A stretch of DNA of 64,000 bases, taken from Trichopria drosophilae (Eukaryota > Arthropoda > Insecta > Hymenoptera > Diapriidae). The stretch lies in NCBI GenBank assembly GCA_030407085.1, contig CM059586.1, positions 83,697,501 through 83,761,500 on the forward strand, written 5' to 3'. Positions 34,770 through 45,236 of the stretch are shown here, in pieces. Positions within the stretch are counted from its first letter, which is position 1. Each line of letters begins with the position of its first letter. Below the pieces are notes generated by a model. It searched no databases and was not told the DNA's origin. It worked only from the letters and a program-made list of their open reading frames with translations. Position numbers and translations under genes: made by a program.

Positions 34770-37186
34770 TATATTAATTATAAATATTTTGATGTTAAAA
34801 TTACCATATTTATCCAATTTAATTAACGATTAACATAACCGCAAGTTAAGCGGATGACTTCGCAAACTTCAAAATACCTCAACATTGAAAATGGAAGTAT
34901 ACCAAGATTTCTAAGATAAAATTGGTAAGAAAATTTGACAGAAATAGTGGTTTTTTATTTTCCTTTTATTTTATACTTATTACAATTCATCATATTCAAA
35001 TTTAAATTTCCATATTTGGGAGACATTATGTATTGAAAAGACATGGAAATGCAATTGTCAAGACTTGAGGAAGCATCAGTAATTGGAAAGGCATACGTTA
35101 TAATCTATGCTATCTCCTCGTTTGGAGTCGAGTCAACTACCTTGTAACAAAACTAAGACATGCCAATAAGGCGAAGATTTGAGTTAAATGAATTACATAT
35201 TAGTATCATTCTCATGCCAAAAACATGAGTTAGATCAAATTCTCGCTTCACTCGTTTAACAGTAGAAATATCACGTATCACAGGCTTCATGAATGTTTGT
35301 GCTGCGACAGATATGACATAATGAAAAGGATCTTTCTATTTCACTTTTTGAATAATTATTCGCTGCTTAGAAGTCCTAAGAATAAAGAATAATTTAAATA
35401 ATCATGTAATAAATAGGTAGATTTTAAAATTATTGTTTTCACACTGGTACAAGTTTTGCATAAGGCTTATGTACAAGTAATATACAGATGCAAATGGCTT
35501 ACCATCTTAGTGCATAATTTATTTACAAGTCAAAAAGATCCTTGGAACTTCACACAGGCGAATAAATAACCGCTGAAGCTTGGTACTCACATTAAAAACT
35601 ATGAAAATAACTCTAAATGACTCTGGTTTTAAGAGAAACTCTGTCAGCCATTCTCGCATCTGACAGTGTCGCAGTTTGTACTCCAGAAGAGGCAGTTGCC
35701 GATTCCACTGTAGCAGATCAGAAATACAGCGGTAAGAAAAACTATACTGCAAACGGTGCATGGTTTTCTTTCCAAGAAGAAACCTATTAGATAAAGAACC
35801 ATGAACATAACATGTGTTTGCAGAAGTGCTGGATTTACAGGCTTTGGTATAAGCAGCACCGGGATCAACCATTGCACACAATACATCCTCTATTCTTCCT
35901 TTATGGTGGCCCTCACTCCTACAGATTGAGAATTAATGACCTAAAGGCGAACTGCTGATGCAACTGCGCATAGATAACATATTTAAATGTAGCAAAAGTC
36001 ATTGAATTGATAATGAATGCTATTAATTATACAAGTACCTCATTTAAACTAGTATAACCTATACGCACATGACTGGTAACTCTTTACAAGTATATATGTA
36101 CACGGAAGCTCGAGGGTAAATTGTCGTGTTGCTGTACGAAAACACAGATGTAGTTAGTTTGAAGTTACAGGTATCAATTATGGATCTTGACACTGAATTG
36201 GAATTGACGTCGAATGAAAATTATTTGAAAAAAAATCCTAAATTTAGAACAGTGTGACAAGCAAACACAACCGTTGTGAAGCAAAGAATATCCATGAAAT
36301 ACAGATATTTCATGAGAATAGCAACTCTGTGTAATATTTCAACTGGTTACTAAACATAGCTACATGCATAGTTACATAGCGGGCATAGAGGTATATCTGC
36401 GGGTAAGAAAACATATAAAATCCGTCAGCATTAGAATTCAATCGATTCTGACAGATTCACCAATCACTTACTTTCGTTCCTTAAGTTAGTCGAATATATC
36501 CGAAAGTAACTAAAATAAAATGTGTACATACATATATACCGACGGCTGATAAAAACAAAAGATATGTTGGATCAACAACGATTTCCATGGTCTATTCGAA
36601 CAACAGATATCTCTATTAAATAAACCTACTATTCTGGGTAAAGCAGCATATTTATATACAGAGGTTACATCTGTTGATTTAACAGCACAACGATGTTAGA
36701 CCAATGTATATCTTAATGCGGGTACATAAGGTTCGACTAACGTATCAGTTTTTCCCGTGTATACATATTTCAAAACTAGTTGCCAAGAAGTATATTAAAG
36801 GGGTTCTAAAGTGGTCCGCCAGTAAGGTAGGAAATTTTACTAAAAACATAAATAAAAGATGACTGAATAGCATTTTTAAAATTTGGGTTTTCTAAGGGCA
36901 ATTATAAGCACTATAAACCGTTTCCTAGAAAATACCAATGACATTAATTGAGAATTTATCGAGAATTTTCAGAAATAAGTGATTTTTTATCGACAATTGC
37001 TTGTGGCTTTAGTATAGTCAATGTAAAGTTCTTTTTTCTCATTTCTATATGTTTTGTTTATGCACCGTAAGTAGATTTTATTTATGTAACAAGGTTACGG
37101 TCCTTCGAGAACACCAAATGCAGTGTAAAACGTAGACCAAAAAGATTTATTGGTGGAATCGCAATGTCTGAAATAAAAATCAACTA
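34770..37186. other. Mostly unique intergenic DNA
   Basis: No named repeat. A 370-bp portion (35519-35890) is unusually open on both strands (see the next entry). The rest has no exon-like frame. Confidence 0.45.
35519..35890 (-). other. Doubly open stretch, coding status uncertain
   Basis: The minus strand has overlapping frames of 120 and 80 codons (one including [19 protein letters not shown]), with a possible splice acceptor CTGTAG just upstream. The plus strand has a 57-codon ATG frame at 35617-35790 containing [17 protein letters not shown]. Composition is less AT-rich than the surroundings. I recognise no family; it could be an isolated exon or chance. Confidence 0.2.
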
Positions 37187-37204
37187 ACACACACACACAC
37201 ACAC
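37187..37204. repeat. (AC)9 microsatellite
   Basis: Nine perfect AC dinucleotides immediately before a GC-rich stretch (CCCGCCGGAGCTTGG) that leads into the minisatellite at 37381. Confidence 0.95.
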
Positions 37205-37380
37205 CCGCCGGAGCTTGGTGGTTCCTTCTAACGGGCGCGTCCCCAGGTGGCGGATCGGGGAATGCTGGTAAAAGGTATCGAAGAAATAAAATATCCGACG
37301 CGGACCAAAGAACTAGCTGGGGGAAGGAACCCCGAACAATAAACCAACTATGGAAGATCACCTGCAGATAAAAGCTTACG

Positions 37381-37905
37381 GTGCAGGGGTCGGATTCTGC
37401 GGGAGAAATCCTGTCGAAACCGCACAGTCCGGTGTTCGTGCATTCAAAATTCAGGAAGTTAGCGCTTGCTACGGCCAAACCGACAGAGCTACGGCGGAAA
37501 CGGACGCGGGCCCGGATTCGGCAGGAAAAATCCTGTCGAAACCAGCCCGCCCGATGTCCATTCATTCAAAATTCAGGAAGTTAGCTCTCGCAACGGGCGA
37601 ACCGACAGAGCTACGGCGGAATTGGATGCGGGAATAATCCTATCGAAACCGCCCAGCCCGGTGTTCGTACATTTAAAATTCAGGAAGTTAGCTCTCGCAA
37701 CGGACAAACCTACAGAGTTACGGCGGAAACGGATGCGGGTCCGGATTCTGCGGGAAAATCTTGTCGAAACCGGCGAGCCCGGTGTCCGTACAATCAAAAT
37801 TCAGGAAGTTAGCGGTATCAACGGGTGAACCAACAGAGCTACGGCGGAAACGGACGCGGGCCCGGATTCGGCGGGAAAAATCCTGTCGAAACCGCCCTGC
37901 CCCGC
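37381..37905. repeat. GC-rich 121-bp minisatellite
   Basis: Four copies plus a partial fifth, anchored by TCAGGAAGTTAGC at about 37451, 37573, 37680 and 37801 (spacings 122, 107, 121). Each unit has GGATTC(G/T)GC(G/A)GG and CGACAGAGCTACGGCGG. GC content is far above the window average. The region stays open in several frames of both strands, producing overlapping frames (37095-37565 minus, 37350-37637 plus, 37466-37828 plus, 37718-37966 minus) that I regard as repeat artefacts. Confidence 0.88.
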
Positions 37906-37974
37906 ATACTGTTCGGAGATTGGACAACTTGGGCAAAATATTAGAAACGCTTCCGATTTTGTTCATATCGTCTG

Positions 37975-38370
37975 TATTTATGTTTTCGAGGTCGCTGATT
38001 ACGAATATGATCTCAAAATTTCAAAATTCAAAATGGCGGATCCAATATGGCGGACCCTAATGCTCTAACCTTGCGAATGATGGAACGATTCCCTCGAAAT
38101 TGAAGGTACTATTGTTTTCGAGGTCACTGATTACGAATCTGAACTCAAATTGTAAACATTCAAAATGGCGTATCCAATATGGCGGACATAAATGTTCTAA
38201 CTTTGCGAATGATGGAACGATTCACTCCAAATTGAAGGTAGTATTGTTTTCGAGGTCACTGATTACGAATCTGAACTGAAAATTTCAAAATTCGAAATGG
38301 CGGTTCCAATATGGCGGACCTCAACGCTCTAACTTTGCGAATGATGGAACGATTCGCTTTAAATTTCAGG
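37975..38370. repeat. Three ~132-bp units with the GGATCCAATATGGCGGA motif
   Basis: Units beginning TTTTCGAGGTC(G/A)CTGATTACG occur at about 37982, 38115 and 38247. Each carries AAAATGGCG(G/T)ATCCAATATGG or a variant, then CTCTAAC(C/T)TTGCGAATGA. The same sequence type fills the MITE at 4477-6006 and scattered pieces at 18440, 40420, 44090 and 48060. Confidence 0.85.
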
Positions 38371-39170
38371 TAGTTATATTTTCGGAGTCTCTTTTTTCTA
38401 TAATTAGATTGCGATACGAATTATAAAAAAGTACATATAATAATGCCTTACGTTGTATTCTAAAATAATGGACACAAAATGATTTTTTTATGTGTCCATA
38501 CTACATGTGAGCATCTGTGGCGCGCAGAGCGCGCGCCATCTCTTAGTGTATTTTTCAAACAGTGGGGAACCATACAAAAAATATATGTTTATGCTAATAA
38601 CTTTTATTTGCCATTAGTAAAACTTAATGATGGTATCATAATTTTAGACAACCGATTGTTTACTGGAGTATCTATATGTTAAATATTTTTAGCGAGGTTT
38701 TTGGTTTATTTTGCTTTATTAGAAATATTGTAACAGAGACAATTATCTGAAAAACAGTTAGACGAAAACAGAAATAATTTGCAGACATTTAAAATACAAA
38801 TTTTTTTAATCTTCCGGGAGTACAAATCGATTTTACGTCCTACGGCGACATCTTCGGGCGCAAATTATCGAGCACCAGTCGTTTTAAAAAGTATCGTATG
38901 TAACATGGGCAAAATATTGATCTTCGATAATTTCGCCCTTGTACCATAATATATTATTATCTAAATGAGAAATTCTATTAGGCATTATTGTAAGGCGAGA
39001 GTTTGTTGTACAATAATTTGTTGTGAAACTAAAGATTGATTTCTGAGTTGTGATATATTGGTTTGCAAAAACACCCGCTTAACATAAGAGAGGATACAAA
39101 AAACCTGTATACTCCCTATATAGGTTTGCTGTACAGATTGAAAATATAATTTAAAAAAGAAGTGTTTTTT

Positions 39171-39175
<5 letters not shown>
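38371..39175. other. Intergenic, repeat-like fragments
   Basis: Contains GCGCGCAGAGCGCGCGCC (about 38518-38536) and a segment around 38815-38950 related to 16230-16420. No coding sequence recognised. Confidence 0.4.

Positions 39176-39206
<31 letters not shown>
39176..39206. repeat. (TA)n microsatellite
   Basis: About 15 alternating TA dinucleotides, adjacent to the inverted repeat that follows. Confidence 0.95.
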
Positions 39207-39208
<2 letters not shown>

Positions 39209-39213
<5 letters not shown>

Positions 39214-39758
39214 TCGGTTGTATCGTATTCGGACGTAAAATTTCCCTCCCTTTCCGAATCCGTGACAAAAAATAGGGGTTTCCATTTAAAAAAAACAAAC
39301 TTGACCTTAAAATAACCTTCAAGGTCATGTTCAAGGTCAAATTCAATATCATCATTAAATAGCCAAGGAAAAATAATAAAACTCGTATCTGTTTGTTTTT
39401 TTTAAATGGAAACCCCTATTTTTTGTCACGGATTCGGAAAGGGAGGGAAATTTTACGTCCGAATACGATACAACCGATATTTTTATCAAGGTCATTTCAA
39501 GGTGAAACGCAAAAGTTCCCGTAAAGGCGAATTACCTCAGGGGGAGTGCATTTTCGGGGAAAATGTTACAGACAAAAGTTTAAGAATATCTCCCTGTATA
39601 TTGAATGGTACCGTTGAAATTGACCTTGAATGTTATTTCAAGGTCAAGTTGGGTGTTCTAAATGGAAACCCCTATTTTTTGTCACGGATTCGGAAAGAAC
39701 ACAAAATTTTACGTTCGAATATGATATGGCCGACCTTTTGATCAAGGTCATTTCAAGG
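39209..39758. promoter_or_regulatory. Inverted repeat with a TCAAGGTCA half-site cluster
   Basis: 39209-39300 and 39385-39486 are inverted copies (ATTTTACGTCCGAATACGAT), and a third, direct copy lies at 39655-39735. TCAAGGTCA occurs at 39319, 39331, 39486, 39638 and 39739. Its complement TGACCTTGA is at 39621, TTGACCTTAA near 39301, and near-matches TCAAGGTGA at 39497 and 39750. TCAAGGTCA is the extended half-site bound by FTZ-F1/SF-1 and ERR receptors. The long frame at 39406-39741 is caused by the repeats. Binding in vivo is not shown; this may simply be a repeat family. Confidence 0.55.
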
Positions 39759-39789
39759 TGAAACTTAAAAGTTCCTAGTTTTTTTGAGT

Positions 39790-40819
39790 CGCGGATTACG
39801 AATTAGAAGTCAAATTTTCAAAATTCAAATAGCCAGGAGGCTAATAACAAACATTTTAGACAAGCCCGTTTAATATCTAGCCGAATGTTTAATCGAACTG
39901 GATCAAACGAAGATGTTCTGCATCATTTGCTAATTTCTTCGGATCCATTGATTAGCTCTCGCAGATTCGTAGAAAATAGGAATTTTAAAGAACTATCTGA
40001 CGATGCCAAAAGCTTATTAATAATTTAAACGGGAATGCCTCAAGATTTCGATAAGTAAAAAACAGAAAAATACAAAAATCTTAAGAAGAAAACAAAATAT
40101 ACAAAATCTAAAAATGCAAAAAAAATTGAATAAAATACATAAAAAATGGGGTCATGTACTCGACACGTCCTTTGCCGTTGACCCTGGTAAAAATATTTTG
40201 AAATTTGTTTTATAAATAATCATAGATGGGTAATATATAGTTATAACATGTTTCAATTCTTTAGAAATTAATCCATTTGAAAGTTTTACACTAAAATTCT
40301 TTCAAATGTTCAGTGTAACCAAAAAATAGTTTCTGCCGGGGTTGTGACGTTTTAAATTTTAGTATTTTCTCATATAACCCCCAAATACTATGTTCCAAAA
40401 CAATTAAAAATGTTTGAACTTGTCCGCTGTATTGGATCCGCCATTTTGAATTTTGACAATGTGACTTCTGATTCATAATCAAGAACTCAAAATACCTAGA
40501 TACTATGTTTCAGGAAAATTAAAAAAGAATTTTTTAAAACTTGTCGGCCATATTGGATCCGCCATTTTGAATTTGGTTCATTTCGAAATTTAGGCAGTGA
40601 CACGTCAAAGTACAATCTATAATGAGCATGTGAAAAAAAATTTGCATTGATTCCTTCATTTTCGACCTTCCGGAGCGATTTTTAAAAAAAGAATTCATCG
40701 TAACTGTTCAATTGACCACTGTGCGATGTGCCGAAACGATCACTGACCGCAGCAGTGTTTATCAACTTAATGTGCATCTGTGTTTTGATTGAGGAAATTT
40801 TCGAGGAAGACGGCTTATG
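39790..40819. other. Intergenic with GGATCCGCCATTTTG pieces
   Basis: Two inverted-orientation fragments of the ATGGCGGATCC repeat at about 40415-40475 and 40525-40580, and an A-rich segment at 40050-40150. No gene is seen. Confidence 0.5.
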
Positions 40820-41050
40820 CTAAAATGCATCTTCTTCTTGGTCAACAGGCCCATCTGAATCAGATTCAGACTGAGAGATAGTGTGGCTTAAAGATGAAGA
40901 CGACGTCGAGGTACCTGCAACTGAGCTACAAGTACTGCGTGAAATAAATTCAGACTTCCGTTTCAGCCTTTTCCTGATAATTTCAGTTTCCTTAACATCA
41001 ACTCTACCATGTTCATATTCTATCATTTTCATCCCATAACTTTTCCTCAC
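40820..41050 (-). CDS. Possible exon: serine-rich acidic tail, unrecognised
   Basis: A 76-codon open frame on the minus strand. It reads as a basic segment (KRLKRKSEF), a serine-rich run (SSVAGTSTSSSSLSH) and an acidic end (ESDSDGPVDQEEDAF) before TAG. There is no ATG at the start of the frame (the first codon is GTG), so if coding it would be a terminal exon entered from a splice acceptor; TTAATTAG lies a few bases upstream at about 41057. The amino-acid composition looks like a real regulatory tail, but no domain or partner exon is found. Confidence 0.25.
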   Translation of the reverse strand: MRKSYGMKMIEYEHGRVDVKETEIIRKRLKRKSEFISRSTCSSVAGTSTSSSSLSHTISQSESDSDGPVDQEEDAF

Positions 41051-41551
41051 AGTGCCTAATTAAACATCTAAATTTCAATTTTTTCGATACACCCTACTCA
41101 CTATGTACGGTTGTGTTTATACTAACTCTGTTATTGCTTACTAGTCAGAACGTTAATATAAAGTTCTTTCAAGTCTCTGTTTTTGTCTTTGTCCGAAAAT
41201 CAATTTTTGACATACTTGTGCCAAATTTTAAGAGGAACTCATCTGAAACTAAAAATTTTTGTTTATTGTGAACTTTTTTTTTGTCCTTGTGCAACTGATA
41301 GTTTTGGATAAGACTGGTGTTACATTAATCTACTCATACGTTCGCTGTTTTGTGGTTCCAGCTGTATCAAAAGTATCTGTATCTAATTGAAGAGTACACT
41401 CTTAAGAAAAATATATCTTAAAAACTGTTATATAAATATGCAGTAGTTTTAAACCTTGCTATAAAACTCTATTAATTTTATATTATCGGCAACCTAAATT
41501 TGTCGTTACGAAAAAAGCTTCTATTTTTTAACGGTGATTTACACTATAACG

Positions 41552-42250
41552 ATGGCTTTACAAGATTCGCCTAGAAATAAAGCAGATAGTTTACAATCGC
41601 CACTGAATTCTGATGAAAGTAATACTTTTTCATGCATTTATTGTAAAATGCATGCACTCTCAGATACTGAAACTTGCAGTAAATGTCAAAACATTGCACA
41701 TTCTGAGTGTATCAATGTGGAAAACCGTAACCTGACTGGACATTTTTGCTGCTGCCTGGAATTCGATTTTATGCATACTGAAATTTCTGAATCCGACCTC
41801 GTTCCGTTAACCAAAAGATCTCGTGGTCGCTCACGTAAGGCTAATCATGCTCCCAATCCTAAAAGAATTGAGACGCAAATTGGAACGTTGAAAAGTAACG
41901 TTCGAAAGAACGTTGACAAGCAACAACTAAAAACTCTTCCGTTTGAATCGTACTTTTACGCACGCCAGTTTCATGTGACGTCACTATGTAGGTTCGGCTG
42001 TCAACAGTGTCAACCAACCCCGTTTAAATATTCTACTGTGCATTTATGTCATGTTGAACCTCAAAAGTTTGCTCCGAAATTTCTAAAATGGAACAAGCGC
42101 ACTTGTACTATGGAAAAAAGGGTTGTAAGACCTGCTATTTTACAAATAGGTTCAATAAACACGCGGCAACAAACAGTAACGTCAGAACGATTCGTCCAAA
42201 GGTGCATCCTTGTTGATAAATGTTGGCTGTATATGTATGGGGAACTATAG
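41552..42250 (+). CDS. Unrecognised protein with a PHD/RING-like cysteine cluster
   Basis: From the ATG at 41552 (AACGATGG) the frame gives 232 aa. Near residues 28-68 there is a treble-clef-like pattern C-x2-C-x8-C-x2-C-x4-H-x2-C and then FCCC (CIYCKMH, CSKCQNIAHSEC), resembling a PHD/C4HC3 finger without its usual tryptophan. A basic stretch KRSRGRSRK follows. From about residue 127 onward the sequence lies in the left arm of a foldback (about 41930-42246, mirrored at 42606-42850), so the C-terminal half is repeat-derived. The stop TAG is created by the TA duplication plus the first G of the MITE at 42250. It may be a mobile-element protein or a host ORF captured by one; expression is unknown. 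Confidence 0.4.
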   Translation: MALQDSPRNKADSLQSPLNSDESNTFSCIYCKMHALSDTETCSKCQNIAHSECINVENRNLTGHFCCCLEFDFMHTEISESDLVPLTKRSRGRSRKANHAPNPKRIETQIGTLKSNVRKNVDKQQLKTLPFESYFYARQFHVTSLCRFGCQQCQPTPFKYSTVHLCHVEPQKFAPKFLKWNKRTCTMEKRVVRPAILQIGSINTRQQTVTSERFVQRCILVDKCWLYMYGEL

Positions 42251-42850
42251 GGGCAAAGTGGGATGGTTTTGGAAAAACTCGTATAGAAAAAATATGGGGC
42301 ATAAGAATGCTTTGGTGTGATTTAGAAACCCTTATTTAGGCCCTCAACTAACTTATTATGTAATGCATTTAAAAAAAAGTATCTGTTTAATTAATACTCC
42401 AAATTTCAATTTTACGAAAAAACTTTTTTTTGAGAAATCTGAAAATCCAGGGGTTGGTAAATACTGAATGGAAACTGAAATATGTTTCAAAATTTGTATT
42501 ACGATAACTCTTTTGTAAATAAACAATGCAAACAAACACATAGGAAATGTTCTAATACAGCGAAACGCCAAAATCCCACTTTGCCCCGTATCCCACTTTG
42601 CCCCTACTTCCCCTATACATAGATTTTTAACTATTTTTGCAAATAAATAAACGCAAATAACGGCATAACAATGTGTATGGATCTTATCAGCAGGTCTTAT
42701 ATCCCTTTTTCCATAATTGCATAATGAAAACGGAGCAAACTATTGAGGTTAAACATGTCATGACGATGACAGCCGAACCCGTATAGTGACGTCACGAAAC
42801 TGGCGCCCGTAAAAGTGCGATTCAAACGGAAGAGTTTTTAATTGGCAAAT
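41930..42850. mobile_element. Diverged foldback overlapping the zinc-finger ORF
   Basis: Left arm (AAACTCTTCCGTTTGAATCG, then GTGACGTCACTATG) and right arm 42606-42850 are imperfect inverted copies with indels. Shared marks are GGTTCGGCTGTCA, TTTGCTCCG and TAAGACCTGCT. A TA-flanked MITE (42250-42604) occupies the centre. Confidence 0.7.
42250..42604. mobile_element. GGGGCAAAGTGGGAT-ended TA-flanked MITE
   Basis: The left end is GGGGCAAAGTGGGATGG. The right end carries the inverse of GGGGCAAAGTGGGAT twice in tandem. TA stands at 42248-42249 and 42605-42606. Confidence 0.82.
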
Positions 42851-42879
42851 AAAATACCCAAATTAATGAATGAATTTTT

Positions 42880-45236
42880 TTGTACATTTTATTTGTGTTA
42901 TTACTTCGACCCAGACCAAGTCTGGACGAAGTATTGAATTTGGTCAGTTCGGGCATAAAAATTACCCTATAGTTTTTCATCAAATGTCGACGTTTCAGAC
43001 CCTAAGGAGCCCAAATCAACAATAAAACTAGTGTTGGCGTGGTGCCTCGCTCGCTCAGAAACTTCGACCCAGTGGAGAGTCGGCTATTCCTTAAGACTCG
43101 GTTGTTTACTAACAGCTTTCAATTATATTATAAAATTATATTGATATTTGGGGGTCCAATCATATTTAGGTCCAAGTGGCTTCGATAGATATTTTACAAC
43201 AATATAGTGTTTCTTATACGTATGAAAATTGAAAATGAGCATTTTCAAAACTTCGACCCCGACAACAGGCCAGCCGAAGTATTAATAAATAAAAGTTGCA
43301 AAACACTTACTTCATGCACTTGTATTCTAATAGTAGTTTTCGATACAAGGGCGTATGCGTAAAGAACTTTACACACACACACGTGTGCCGAAATATTGTT
43401 TACGTACGGCTTTTTCGTGCGTAAAGTATAATCGAGTGCGTAAAGTAAACTTTACTTAAAGTTTACTTTACGCACCGAAAAGACGTACATAATAGACTAT
43501 TCGATGCATATTACATGGTTACTGTAACCCGCCAGCCCCCCGGGCGCGGTGATCACCTACAGGCGCATAAGTTCTTTTAAGCCCTTGATACGAAAATAAC
43601 TGTATCGATATATCTAAAAAATGTCTTATATAGTATCTAAAAGGTATCCGTCTGAGATCTTTTCGACACTTTCAAGACATCTTTGACGAATTATATATAT
43701 ATATATATTGCATATATAAGATCATAATGATACATACAGTAATTAGTAATTTTATAATATAATTGAAAGCTGTTACTATACAAACGAGTATTAACCCGTT
43801 TCCGCCCAAAATGCCGTAAATTTCCCTCCATTTTAATTGTCACTTTTCTTGTAGAAACTAACGATGAATAATTCTGAATATTTAGATTCTATAGTTTTCA
43901 ACCCTCCTCTTTCCGAATCCGAAGTCCGTTTTTCGCTGGGAGCAGCCATTTTTTAAATATGGCGGCAAAAAGGCAAAAAAAATAGAGAAAATTTTGATTT
44001 TTGGATCGGTTTTTCTTTTTTTTTCAATAGGTTCGCGCTGACCGATCATTCCAAAGACCTGGATCTGGTGGCATAATGAGTTTGACTAAAAGTTGACATG
44101 ATCAGATATGCAAAATATAAGATGGCGGATCCAAGATCGCGGATTTTTCGCCGAATTTGATGTTTTTATAGCATTTCCGACATTATTAGCTATTTATAAA
44201 TATTTTGGTACACTTATTATTGATTTATGCAATCATTTATAACAGTATCTTCTATCCAATACTCGAAATTCAAAATGGCGGTTCCAAGATGGCCGACTGA
44301 AATGCAAAAAAATTTCTTGATCCAGATGAAACTGACTACTCGGTGGTTTTCGGGGTCGCACATTACGAATATGACATATGATTTTCATAATTAAAAATGG
44401 CCGACGAAAATACAAAACGTTGCATGTCCGAAATGAAAATGGTTACTCGAGGGTTTTATATTATATAGTTCGCAATTATAGAAGTCTTAATTGTAAGTTA
44501 TATTACTTCAAAAACTGTTTTGCAATAAAACATACAAATTAATAATTTATGGTTGAATACAAAATGTAAGTAGAAAAATGTATAAAACGGAAAAAAATAA
44601 AAATGCAAAAAATCAAATAAAATTAAAAATACAAAAAAAAAATATGATTCTCTACAATCATTGACCTCCACGTGGTGAGAGTTGGAAACATGAAAAACCA
44701 TGGCCTACAAATGATAAAAACAATAAAATTAATTTTATAAGACTATAATTGTGAACTATATTTTATATGCTATAAAAACACAAAATTCGGCGAAAAATCC
44801 GCCATCTTGGATCCGCCATCTTATATGTTGCATATCTGATCATGTCAACTTTTAGTCAAACTCATTATGCCGCCAGATCCAGGTCTTTGGAGTGATCGGT
44901 CAGCGCGAACCTATTGAAAAACATGAAAAACCGATCCAAAAATCGAAATTTTCTCTATTTTTTGCCTCTTCGTCGCCATATTTAAAAAATGGCTGCTCCT
45001 AGCGAAAAACGGACTACGGATTCGGAAAGAGGAGGGTTGAAAACTATAGAATCTAAATATTCAGAATTATTCATCGTTCGTTTCTACAAGAAAAGTGACG
45101 ATTAAAATGTAGGGAAATTTACGGCATTTTGGGCGGAAACGGGTTAAGGAATAGCGGACTCTCCACTGGGTTGAAGTTTCTGAGCGAGCGAAGCGAGCGA
45201 GGCACCACGCCAACACTAGTTTAGTTATTAAATTTG
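42880..45236. mobile_element. Composite repeat with CTTCGACCC and GCGAGCGAAGCG inverted segments
   Basis: About 43022-43096 (AAACTAGTGTTGGCGTGGTG, TCGCTCGCTCAGAAACTTCG) is mirrored at 45145-45236. A 1.35-kb TTAA element (43795-45143) sits at the TTAA inside the right arm, while the left arm keeps the uninterrupted CTATTCCTTAAG. Between 42900 and 43300 the motif TACTTCGACCC recurs in both orientations. A (TA) run lies at about 43690-43709. No gene is seen. Confidence 0.65.
43795..45143. mobile_element. TTAA-flanked foldback (CCCGTTTCCGCCC ends)
   Basis: Inverted arms of about 370 bp (43795-44165 and 44767-45143) start CCCGTTTCCGCCCAAAATGC and have TTAA on each side (43791-43794, 45144-45147). 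The arms contain AAGATGGCGGATCC and ATATGGCGGC. The loop (44230-44410) carries more ATGGCGG/ATGGCCG repeats. piggyBac-like and non-autonomous. Confidence 0.9.

Noticed and set aside
37095..37966. Overlapping proteins of 67-156 aa on both strands
   Set aside because: All arise from one GC-rich 121-bp tandem repeat open in several frames; no domain and no splice context.
38000..38360. CRISPR array (repeats of about 130 bp)
   Set aside because: Eukaryotic context, units wholly repeated without unique spacers, and no cas genes.
39406..39741. A 111-aa protein
   Set aside because: The frame spans two copies of a DNA repeat and repeats part of its own sequence (GNPYFLSRIRK-like); best explained as repeat DNA.
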